Source: Jimgerdemannia flammicorona (Eukaryota > Mucoromycota > Endogonomycetes > Endogonales > Endogonaceae). From it: a stretch of 27,465 bases of DNA. The DNA lies in assembly GCA_003990745.1 (NCBI GenBank), contig RBNI01000726.1:1-27465 (forward strand), read 5' to 3'. The notes beneath the pieces are model-generated. The model ran no database searches and was not told the origin of the DNA. It saw only the letters and a program-made list of their open reading frames with translations. This document shows, piece after piece, positions 1-10,036 of this stretch. Made by a program: the position numbers and the translations under genes. Each line of letters starts with the position of its first letter. The stretch's first letter is position 1.

Positions 1-1770
1 AAAAAAAAAAAAAGGCCCCAGGTCCACCCAACTTAGTATGTATGTCTGCTTACTTGTTGACTGCTATAACTTTAGTATCTTTCTCTAATAAATAGGTCAA
101 AAGTATATTTTAAAGTTTGTGTTATATGAGTAATAGTAGAGAAAGATGTGATGATATTCTAAATATCAGTACAAATGCAGTTATAGATCTCAGTAGTTAT
201 GTTTGTGTATATGTTCAAAAGTTGTAGTTATTTATTTGATTTGTTATAGTTCTCTATTTCAATATATCTAAGTACTTAGTATATATATATTCAATTCTAA
301 TTAGTAAGGTTCTATTTGTATAAATCTTATATTTTGTAACTTTGAGTTGACTTAGCCTTGTGCTCTGTAACTTCAGTTTAACTCAGCTGCATGATCTTGC
401 ATATAATTTCTAGATTTATTCTGAGAGTAATATATGATTTCAATAACTTGGAGGTTATATACTTATACAAGTAAAGTATATAAGGGTTACTTGTTAAAGT
501 ACTATTACATAGTTCTAAAAGAGTTTTCTAGAAGTTCTAGATATTCTGAAAGACTATTTTCTTTAAGTCAAGATCAATTTTATATAGAGTACATCCTCTA
601 TACTTATTGATTTCAAGATTAGGTTGATGTCTTAACTAAAGTCGTTTTTCAGACTTGTTCTGGATATCTATAATTTTCCATATTTCAGAAAGTTCAAAAA
701 ACTAAGATCAGCTTAGTTGAATTAGTGTATTACTATAGACAATATCCAATTAGAAAATTTTGAGATTTAGTTAGGAGTGAGATCTAATAGAGTATAAATT
801 TACTTAAAAGTAGTTTGTGGATTATTAAATAGATTTATTTGCTATTCATAATATTGCTATACTAAGAGTAGTATATAAAGGAATATTGTGAGAAAGTGTT
901 CAGAAGTTCTGAGCTATTCTTATCTATTCAAGTCTAAGTTTCTAAGGTCTGAGAGAGTGAGTATTTATACTAATAAGAGGCTATCTGGACTATAGATAAG
1001 TACTATATCAGAAAAATCCAAACATCAGAATCAATAGCATAGATATTGACTTTTACTTGGTCTTTATAGACTAGTATAACTTTCTTATTATATATATATC
1101 TAAATAAATATCTACTACCCAAGTTTTTGATTATATAAGAGCTTTGAGTTTATCTCAATAAGTTTATCATTAGACTAGTAGTAGTTCTTTCTTCAGTACT
1201 TATAATACAATAGTAGTTTCACCTTATGAAATAAGTAGTCAAGATCTGTAGATAGTAGCTCCTTATTGTATAATAGCCAAAGGTAGAATCAGAGAAGTAT
1301 GTGACAATACTGAGTATAGATTATAAGAGTTTGGATGAAATTCTTCTTGATACAAAACTAAGTTTATACTATAATAACTATTCTATATTTCTGAGCTCAT
1401 TATTACATCAATATATCTCATCTTATACTTAGATTACTGATATAATTATATGGTCCAGAACCTCATATAGAACTATCTTCATAAAGTACTAGTGATATAT
1501 ATATAATTCTGATTTCATACTTGAGTAGGATATAGAAGAAAAACTAATAGTTGTAATATTTTATTTGCTGATAGTTAGCAACAACTATATTATATATATA
1601 TAATTCTTTTTTTTAAAAGAAAAATAAATATATTAATAAAAAGTTTAAATAAATAAAATAAAATAAATAAACTTATCTAGTACAACCTATCTATTGTTTT
1701 ATCAATAAACTCTATTTTATATTTGAATATATCCTCACTTTTATTAATCTTATCACTATGTCTATTAGTA

Positions 1771-2120
1771 CTCCCAAATGAATTAAATTAATTTAAATCA
1801 AATCAAATTGAGGGTTATTTAAATTGAATTAAATTGGAAATTTTTTAATTCAAATAAAGTTTAAATCAAATTGAATTTAAATTGAATTGAGGGTCTGATT
1901 TGAATACTATTTTTCAAAATATAATAACTTAATGAAAACAAATCTAAATTTAATAATCTTTAGCTTATTAGATTTCTCTTATATAGAAGAATCTAATAAG
2001 CTAAAAATTATTAAATTTGAATATGTTTTCATTAAGTTATTATATTTCAAAAAATAGAGTTCAAATTAAATTTTGAATCAAATTGAATTAAACCTTTAAT
2101 TTGATTGGATTTATTAAGAG
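1771..2120. mobile_element. Fold-back MITE-like element with TA flanks
   Basis: A long imperfect inverted repeat is centred near 1982. The inner arms 1915-1974 and 1990-2049 match at 54 of 60 positions by my count. Weaker complementarity continues outward through AATTAAATT-rich sequence. The outer ends read TA-CTCCC (from 1769) and, reversed from the right, TA-CTCTT (from 2122). The element is therefore about 350 bp with a TA on each side. TA duplication with CTCCC-type ends is the pattern of Stowaway/Tc1-mariner MITEs. There is no coding capacity. The right arm is roughly 70 bp shorter than the left, so one arm has gained or lost sequence. Class assignment is inference; the hairpin is directly visible. 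Confidence 0.6.
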
Positions 2121-3129
2121 TACTAGTATTTATTACTACAATAGTATAACTTCTGTTTAGGCTTATTACTACTACTTTCTGAACTATTAATACTATCCTG
2201 CTCATCTATCTTGAAGTCAACAAATAAAAATAGTATTGATGATCATGAGATCTTCTATAAGTTCTTTAGAATTATCTAAGATATTATCTACTAAAAGAAC
2301 TATAATTTTAATTTTATTGAGTTAGAAGACATAACTAAAGAGATCAAAGATAAACTAATAGAGATAGTCTCTCTGAGTAAGTATAATCTAATAATATTTA
2401 ATATATAATTTGAGTATTAAAATAGATTTTTAGATAAGAACCAGTATAATATTAGAAAAAGATTAAATAAGTAATATTTTTTATTAGAAAAATAATACTA
2501 TATAATAATAAATAAGTATTATATTTATATACTAAGAGAATTTCTACTTATATTACTATTAGAGAGGATTTATACTTATATTATATTTTATATTCATATA
2601 TATTATAAAAGATTTAAAAAATTACTTACTTCTTTAATCAGTCTACAGTATGAGAGTTTTAGTAAAAAATACAATCTAGGTCTTTTGAAGTTAATTTTAC
2701 TCCCAATATTTGAGATGAGCTCATATTGAGAGTATTTATTAAGGAAGAGTTATTTTTATTACTTAAGATTAGCTTTCTGTTTGATATTTGAGATATAAAT
2801 ATAGATATAGCTTTTTGAACTCAATAATAGCTAAACTCTATTAGAAGATTCAAGAGAGATAGCAGAGAAGGAGAAGGAGAAGAAGGAGGAGAGAGTAGCT
2901 TATCTCTGTTTAAATTCTATAATATTAATAATATTATAGAATTGAACATCACTTAGAGATTAGAGTATGGTGATTTTGCTTTAATAATCAGCAATAAAGA
3001 GTATATGAAGAGATACTAAGTTTTGAGAATACTAAAATAGTAGTAAGAAGTATTTTTCATATTAAAAAATAAAGAAATAAATGTGAAAAATATCTCTTTA
3101 TATAAGTACACAACCTCTAAGCCATCAAA

Positions 3130-3660
3130 ATCACATATCACCTTTAGACTAAATTTAGAAACTATATATAAGATTATGAAACAAGTTACTGAAGAGATCT
3201 CTTAGTTATATAAAATACACCAGCAAGTATGAGGATTTATTGTTAAGATATAAGAATACTAGAAGAAGTATTATAACTATAAAACTGATCTTGAATATCT
3301 ACTTATTAGACAATAAGTCTTAGTATACTATACTATCATAGAAGAAAACTAGAGTGCTAAACTTAAACCAAAATAAGAAGAACCCTATCTTATTTATCAA
3401 AAGTTTATAAACTACACTTATACTCAAGATCAAGATATACTATAACTATATAAGATCTTATTACTTAGTAGAAGCAAAATATATTTGAATAACTCTGTTC
3501 ACTTTATCTATATTACCTTTATTAAAGAATGATAGGTACTTTATATAAAACTTAAGAAAGCTAACAATATTAAAACTAATCTCAAGCCTATCCATATGAT
3601 AGATATTGCTATTAGAAATTATCTTAGATTATAGAAAATATCATTTCTGAGAGATTTGAA
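3130..3660 (+). other. Decayed coding-like stretch, unidentified
   Basis: One forward frame reads as fairly protein-like sequence, rich in K, Y, I, L and E, interrupted repeatedly by TAA and TAG and seldom by TGA. That is what CAA/CAG-to-TAA/TAG (C to T) decay would leave. I could not match it to a retrotransposon or transposase motif, and AT-rich DNA can look like this by chance. It is listed as the best candidate for a remnant of an element's protein. Confidence 0.22.
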
Positions 3661-3727
3661 CTTCTAGCTATGATAATGAGAGCTCTCACCCTAGACAAGA
3701 ATGGCCAGTTCTCACAAATATACTAAT

Positions 3728-3732
<5 letters not shown>

Positions 3733-3758
<26 letters not shown>
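3733..3758 (+). repeat. A26 homopolymer
   Basis: An uninterrupted run of 26 A inside the AT-rich block. It could be the poly(A) tail of an old retroposed insertion on the plus strand, or simple slippage. No target duplication was recognised around it. Confidence 0.6.
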
Positions 3759-4629
3759 CTAAGATCTGCTATTCCTGTATAATTACTCTCACCAAAGATA
3801 GTTCTAATTTTGCAAGAGGTAGAGATGATAATATCTTTGAAACTAATAATATTAGAAGTTAGAAGACTGCTTAGACTTCATAAACCTCTGATTATAAATT
3901 ATAATTGATAATGATCACTAGTATGAGTATCAATCTGTATTTATATCTAATTACTTCAACTATAATAAAGAGATCAGAGAATATAATCTATACTTCTAGA
4001 TAACTCTCAAAATCAAACCAATAACCCCATCTTCCAAGTATGAACAAAATGAACTATAGTTACTAATATACTATAACTTTGTAACTTATAAGTACTATAA
4101 TCTACTAAAGATATACTGATAGTAAATCTGATGAAAGCACCCCTTCTCTACTCACTGATACTCTATCCAATATATGAGACAGATGATATCATTCTATGAG
4201 ACAGTGATATAGTTCCAACCTACTACTATATAAATGAACAAAGAGATGTTATCTAAAAACTACTCTTCCTAGATAACTACTTTATTAGAAATAATATCAT
4301 TAATAGTGATCTCATTGAAGAATATCCAAATAGTATCTAAATCTATAGATAGCTTAGTAGTTATTAGTATAGTTAAATTAGCCTTATACTATATGACTGT
4401 ATACTAACTCAGCAGTCAGACAATCTCTTAATATGTAAGTTCACACTCATACTATGTGACTGTATTCTGACTCAACAAGATACTAAGTGCTATGGTCGTG
4501 AAAATGACATCCAATACATAATCTAGCTGCTACTTGTCCTTAATGATCTCATATCATATATCTACCAGGTATCTATATGATAATAAGATAAGTTCTGTTA
4601 TGCACAAGCATGTATATACCAACAGATAG

Positions 4630-5200
4630 GGGAATTCCCGAGCGTTATAGGTAAGCTAACAGTCCATACCCAAAGCATTTGGTAGAACTAGAACCCAGCG
4701 AAGGAGAGAAGATTAACTCGGATTTCGTCAAAACGGTCGTCCTTGCCAGCTTTGAGGATGCAATAGAAGAGATACCCGGTAAGTCGGATTCCCCAGAGTA
4801 CAACAAATACGGAGGTGATGATTTGGCGAATGTAGATTACAAAATCATGTTAGAACGCCGAGAAGGAACGTCTAGCTCATGAATCTCATTCAAGTGAATC
4901 CAAGCACAATTGTAAAGCAGAGAATAATGTTGGCCCATACCCCACCCAGAGCCAAAGTCAGTACAGCGAGCACAATAAAATCTATTGGTAACAAAAAGTG
5001 CATAAGAATTAAGTGACGGGTATATGTTCCAGCAGCACACGGGAATAGTACGAACGTCAATACCCACTCGTGCCTCCAGCAAAATCAGTGACGGTGTCGA
5101 ACTTGAAGCTTGCTGCAACAGTAAAGAAGGAGAGCTGATATAGGATGGTGACCAAGGCGGTGATGCCAAGGTAATAATTGTCGAAGACTTGAACAGTCAT
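4630..5200 (-). pseudogene. DUF1295 / steroid 5-alpha-reductase-like membrane protein, 5' fragment, broken
   Basis: The start codon is at 5200. Exon 1 (5068-5200) encodes FDNYYLGITALV and FDTVTDFAGGT. A GTG-type donor intron (4982-5067) joins it to NFIVLAVLTLALGG, and further down the frame gives RQIITSVFVVLWGIRLTG, GKDDRFDE and MLWVWTVSLP. These are the conserved N-terminal and central parts of the DUF1295 family (multi-pass proteins related to steroid reductases and isoprenylcysteine methyltransferases). Three defects are visible. Homology stops at about 4630, where the AT-rich block begins, so the C-terminal part is missing. The codon expected to be Trp in the GFW-x-Q region is TAG (near 4690). 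I see no acceptor AG just upstream of the third coding block, near 4830-4845. The rest could lie beyond the repeat block, but the nonsense codon argues the gene is dead. Confidence 0.72.
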
Positions 5201-5249
5201 TTTTGAGGAAAGTGCAATTGGGTGGGGATGTCTGGATCGGGAACGTAGG

Positions 5250-5258
5250 CTTTATATA
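5250..5258 (-). promoter_or_regulatory. TATA box for the DUF1295 remnant
   Basis: On the minus strand the sequence reads TATATAAAG, about 50 bp upstream of the ATG at 5200. It sits in the 141-bp divergent spacer between the broken gene and the PSI-domain gene, and its orientation favours the minus-strand gene. Confidence 0.4.
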
Positions 5259-5341
5259 TGCATCCTGGCTGTGAGCTGTGCAACGGTTGCCGATCGATCT
5301 CGGCTCGCAAACCCCACCGACATCGATCGCCATCAATCAAA

Positions 5342-6338
5342 ATGCTAAGCCACCAAGGAATTTGGAGTCGCAGCAACACATCTCTTTTGATCGTCATGTT
5401 GCAGTACGTGTGGTGGTCATGCATGATGTCGCTTCCGGCGCTTGGTGCGGCTGTACTTGAGGATCTTTCTTTCGCAAATAGCCCTCTCGCTCTTCTGGGT
5501 AAAACATTGTTTATTTTATTTTATTATTTTCATTGACGTTTTTTCAAGAACTCTATTCAACACCTTTATCCAACTCGATATCAGACTCTTGCGGGGTTTA
5601 CACTAACTGCGGCTCCTGCGTCGCTGTGGACAGCTGTGGATTCTGCGTGAAAGCAAACAAGTGTGTGGCTGGTGGTGTGTGGGGCCCTGCGGAAAAAGAT
5701 TCCTGTGGTGAAGGCGCAAAGTTCGATTTTTTGTTTCAACAGTGTCAAGGTTCGTACCACTCTTTTTTTTCGTTATTCACTATGGATCAGTCGTCTGTAT
5801 GTAAAGATTGTTTTACCATCGTTACTATTTGAACAATCTCCCAGTGACACATAAATATCTTTTGTATGGGCTGGCAATCGTAATCTCGCTGGCCACCTTT
5901 GGGGGACTTGCCATCATCATGTATTGCTGCTGTCGGGGTCAAGATCCAGAGCGCCAAAGACTGCTGCAATCTCGACCGTACGTTCGACGCAGTGCCACGT
6001 ACTATCAGTGGAATCGGCCACCACCATCAGACAACCGAAGGCGGAGCTTTCATACACCCTGGCAACCAGTCAGCCCGATTAGTCCCGTGATCCACATTCC
6101 TTCGCGAAATGTAGGATCTACTGATGGAATGAGTAACCGGCGATTTGGCGCTAGCCCAAATTTAAGCTTCGGTAGTAGTGGCGGGAGCTTACTGCTGGGT
6201 AGTGGTAGCGGACGTTTGATGGGTGGAGGTGGAGCGTCGAGTGATAGGGAAGAGGATGTTTTGGACCCAACAAGATGGGTGCAGAGGCGCAACGAGTTGT
6301 TAAAAAAGTATGAAAGGAGCGTTGGCGATAGCATCTAG
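5342..6338 (+). CDS. PSI-domain single-pass membrane protein (PTTG1IP-like architecture)
   Basis: Three exons (5342-5498, 5549-5749, 5845-6338) join in phase to 283 codons. The N-terminus has a hydrophobic, signal-peptide-like segment (about residues 14-37). Residues 67-118 carry eight cysteines spaced as in a PSI (plexin-semaphorin-integrin) fold, including CGSC and CGFC. One transmembrane helix spans about 125-146 and is followed at once by CCC, a possible palmitoylation site. The tail of about 135 residues is rich in Arg, Ser, Gly and Pro, with glycine runs and an LDPTRW motif near the end. This layout (signal, PSI, TM, short Cys-flanked tail) is that of PTTG1IP-type proteins. A role in the secretory pathway is inferred; the cargo or partner is unknown. 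An in-frame ATG at 5258 lies within the TATA-like sequence, so 5342 was chosen. Confidence 0.75.
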
Positions 6339-7046
6339 TCCATTTTTCGTGTTTGAGTTTGGGACACTCAGATACAATTGCCACAAAACAAATCCATATA
6401 AGTTTTTAGCGAGTCTTCCAATATGTTCTTACGAAGAGTTGTACCACATCAGCATACATCCACGTTTTCGGTGGAAACCCCTCCGAAAAACATATCGTTA
6501 CTACGTCATTTCCTGGTGCATGTATCGTCAGAGTGAAAATGGTGCGCAATTGTTCAGTCGTATCAGATGAAATGGTGAAATCAGTTTTTCAAAGCAATGG
6601 CGTCCACCAATCTACATATCCTTATTACTAGACAGCTTTTGAAATAAATATCCCTCAGTTATATCTAAATAATTCTTTAGCAAAATCCAAAGCACTAAAA
6701 AGTACTCAGGAATCAATAAATTAAATTATGAGTAACTCAATACATCAAACCACATCTCAGAAAAAGCTCTCACAACCTGATGACAAACAATACACTTGGA
6801 GGACCTTCCTACAGACTTTGCTTGATGAGACCTTTGGCATTTTAGTTTTGCCATTTAGCTAACCATAGTTTTGACTATTGTTGTATAGTGTTAGCTACAG
6901 TTAGCCATCATACATAACTTTTATGTAGTGACAAGTGTGAATATTTCAGAATTAAAAGAATCAATCTACGAATGAATCTAAATCAATTTCTTTTCTATCC
7001 GTCGACTCCATTATTGACTCACCAGCTCTTCGAAACATGATGACAT
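6339..7046. other. Convergent 3' spacer with a CpG-free AT-rich patch
   Basis: Noncoding stretch between two converging genes. From about 6607 to 6965 I see no CG at all and the sequence is AT-rich, like the large block at the left end, so it is probably a short eroded repeat copy. It includes the inverted octamers TAGCTAAC and GTTAGCTA near 6855-6895. No reading frame here is persuasive. Confidence 0.45.
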
Positions 7047-9910
7047 CTATGGTCCTTGTTCTTCCCTCACCTTGGTGTCTCCGACACCATCGCCCATCGC
7101 ATTTTCTTCCTTGCTCTTGGCTTTCTCCTTGCCATCCTCTTCATCCTCCATAATCACAAAGGATCTTGTCAACAAGTTAAATATCGAACCAAAGAACAAC
7201 ACGATGACTGTACACGTCAACGTGATCACGTTATACGGCATACTAAAGTCCGGTGTGGGTAACGACACGAGTAGCGTCTCGGTATAGACCCGAATTGGTT
7301 GCAGGGAACCGAAAAGGGAAGAATTGCTATAGAAAAGCAGACATAAGTTATGAGCTGATCTAGGGATGTCGAAAAGAATAATGCTGTTTGTTGCCAGTTT
7401 AGCAAGATGGATTACCTATCTAGATATGCGAACGCGTACTCCTGGTTACCAGGAATAATGAGATCAGCACTATCATTGGGAATCCAAGTGGTCAAAACAG
7501 CCGATCTGAAACCATTAGCGGACGATATAAAACACATTGTTACTCGTCGAATTCATCATCTCCAACTGCATGAGAATGTAACAGATGCCTGAAAATGGAA
7601 CAGATGCATCAATCCTACCCAACGTCGAACCCACGATTCGCGTCTGGCCGATGCTCGGTGTACTTCAAGAACACCTTATCAAATTCAATCGACACAGTCG
7701 TGACGGAATTCGGGGGGAGCGTGAGCCACATCTCGAGAACCGAGGGACGGGAGCGGTCCACAGCCGGTTGGTAATAGGTTTGCTTGATCAAATCTGTAAT
7801 TGAGAAAGCGTGAAAAGTTGACAATATTGCCATGGTTACGAAAACCACAAAAGTCGACGACGAACAGGATTGATCCATTTCGCCCTACCATCCTGCCTAA
7901 CATCTTGTCCCCACGTGACCGATACCTTGAGCGTATGCAAATACAATTTGAGATACCAGGGTATCGAGTCAAAGTAAATGACGGGGACAGTCTCGTTGGG
8001 GTTCTGGTTGACGATGTTGACTGTCAGACCACCGCGCTCTTGACCATACCCTATGTTGTGGATCAAACGGTCATTGATGTTGTACGCTTAACGCTGTATC
8101 TTTGGGGGAATTAAATACAGTACCTGTAAAGTATCGGTGTGCGAAAAAGGGGGGGAAGGAGGGCTGCAGAGCTACGTCGAGGCGATAATCGTATAAAGGC
8201 TTCGATTTTAGTTTGTGCTACAAATGCAGCCGATAATATACAACAATTCAAGATACTACTGAAGACTTACGGAAAAGGAAGATATGCTCTTGCCAGATCA
8301 TCTGGAGGTCGAATGGTACATGAACTAGACACAGTTGGATATTTGAGACTGAATACTCGAGAAATCCACTGCATATAATCAATTCCAATCCTAAAAAAAC
8401 AAACAGTAGCAAATAGCAACTCACCTTTCGCAAGATCGTACACTGCAACTTGCCTTGTCTCTTCGCCCACTTTATACATCATACTGTCGTCCGCTGATGG
8501 GAAGATTTGCCATGCGTTATCCTCCGTAATCGTGGGAAGCAGGACAAGGACGCGGGATAAGGAGGCCACGGCACAGGATCGTTCGATTTTACGGTCAAAG
8601 AGGGACTGGAATGACCACTCTTCCAGAGTGAGGAGGTCCAGGTAAGTATGTCATTGGTCGAGCTAGCAATTACGAGGAGGAAATAGTAGGTGGAATGCTT
8701 ACCACGCCGTGCCGTCACGCGCACTGGGTCGAACACCGATGTCACAGTCTGCACGAGTTCCAGCTGCTTCTGATTGCAATCGACGTCCTGAAAGTGGTCA
8801 CAGATAAAAGGTGGTACAACACAACAGTCAATCGTTTTAGGGCTCCACGTAAACCCGAATAAATACGAAGTTGCTATACCACTGTGAGGAAAGTGGTCAC
8901 TGACCTTACACACAGGTCGTACATGGATGGCCATAGAATGGAAGTTGGTGTCGTAAAGCTTGTGTGCGTTGAGCAGGGTGGAGACACCAGCCTGTATCAA
9001 GGGTTAACACTTAACATTCTAGCACCTCTATAATTATCGGTAATGTCAGACAGAAGCGAATAAATTTTATTTACCCACATACCTTAGCCTTGCAAGGCAA
9101 TAATTTGATCCACGGTGTCAAGTTCTCCGTACAAACACTCTCATGCGGCAACGATCCATAACGCAACTCTGAATCATCAGAGGGGTCATCTTGGCGCTCA
9201 TGCATGGGGTCAGCTTGTTCATTATAGAAGCCCTCGGGACGGAAGGACATGCGGGGACGACTGGTGATGGTCTCATCGATGAAATTAAGGGAAGCGCAGA
9301 AGAGTCCGGAGAGAGCATTGGTGAGAGCTTTCCAATTGGGTTCAATACTGCAAAGATCAATAAAGATCGGAAGCGTCATGTGAGAAGAGTAGACTGAGGA
9401 TGAAGAAATCTAAAAGGTACCGAAAATTCTTTAAACGAGTCGAACACAAGGAAAAGGAGTTATATATGTTTACCTTTCCGTTCGATACATCCATGCCCAT
9501 AGTTCCACCCCTGTGCCAGCTGACTGCGCGATGGGATAACCCCAGTCCTCATAGTTCCACCTTCCTTGCGTGAAGGTCAAATGAAGTTCTCTTGCCCCAT
9601 AACGTTGAATAATCTGACCAATGGCTTTAGGAAATAAACCATAATGAGAGACTGTAGAGATCGAGCGTGGTTAGCAAAGAAGTTGGTGGAGCGCGAGAAT
9701 TGGCAGGGTGCGGCAAAAAGAATCGGACATACAAAGAGCGTCTCCCGAGGGTTCGTAATCTAGACGAGTCGTGAATTGGAAGTGTGTAAAAAGCTTTCCG
9801 TCGGCCAAAGATTTTAATACAAGCTCCTCGTCGAAGGACTCTTTTGCTACGGCGAGAGTGGCGACGGTGCAAGCCACGATGCTTTGTGTTATGAGGTGTG
9901 TCAGTTGCAT
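7047..9910 (-). CDS. GPI16: GPI transamidase subunit GPI16/PIG-T
   Basis: Eleven exons join in phase to 594 aa: 9733-9910, 9474-9651, 9083-9347, 8905-8991, 8703-8787, 8425-8619, 8271-8324, 7889-8086, 7619-7793, 7416-7505, 7047-7326. PIG-T/Gpi16 belongs to the ER membrane complex that cleaves the C-terminal signal of precursor proteins and attaches the GPI anchor; it partners the catalytic Gpi8/PIG-K. Visible family blocks are [66 protein letters not shown] and [12 protein letters not shown] near the C-terminus. A signal peptide covers about 1-22, and a single TM helix about 535-554 is followed by a short acidic/basic cytosolic tail. Length matches the family. The acceptors of exons 6 and 8 were chosen by phase and are the least certain. 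It ends in tandem 126 bp from MED16. Confidence 0.9.
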
Positions 9911-9951
9911 GGCTTCGTGCAGGTGCAGGGAAGGACACCTCGCAGGGTGCG

Positions 9952-9959
9952 TGACGTCA
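9952..9959. promoter_or_regulatory. Palindromic CRE/ATF-type site upstream of GPI16
   Basis: The 8-bp palindrome TGACGTCA lies about 42 bp upstream of the GPI16 start codon, in the short spacer after MED16. It is the binding sequence of CRE/ATF bZIP factors. An identical octamer occurs in a GTPBP1 intron near 24255, so position alone does not prove function. Confidence 0.3.
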
Positions 9960-10036
9960 AGGGAAAATGACGAGTTTGTATATAATTACGTGTCAAGGTG
10001 CAGGACTGCCAATTCTAATATATAATTTATTGAAAA

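Larger units (their letters stand above)
1..4629. repeat. AT-rich, CpG-depleted decayed repeat block
   Basis: The block is strongly AT-rich and saturated with stop codons in all frames. Scanning by eye I find only about two CG dinucleotides (near 646 and 4497), whereas CG is common right after 4630. This is the composition expected of old transposon DNA eroded by cytosine-methylation deamination or a RIP-like process. No intact transposase, reverse transcriptase or integrase can be read. It contains a fold-back element (1771-2120), a 26-A run (3733-3758), and a few stretches that read like coding frames broken mainly by TAA/TAG. The right edge is sharp and lies inside a gene remnant. The element family is not identifiable by eye. 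Confidence 0.8.

Noticed and set aside
4679..4882. Plus-strand 67-codon open frame next to the repeat edge
   Set aside because: It has no ATG start and lies antisense to conserved DUF1295 blocks; a shadow of the minus-strand remnant.
8620..8702. Possible mutated acceptor in GPI16 intron 5
   Set aside because: Demanding the LTLEEW reading leaves no AG, but the GGAAG acceptor just downstream gives EWSFQSLF in phase, so the gene looks intact.
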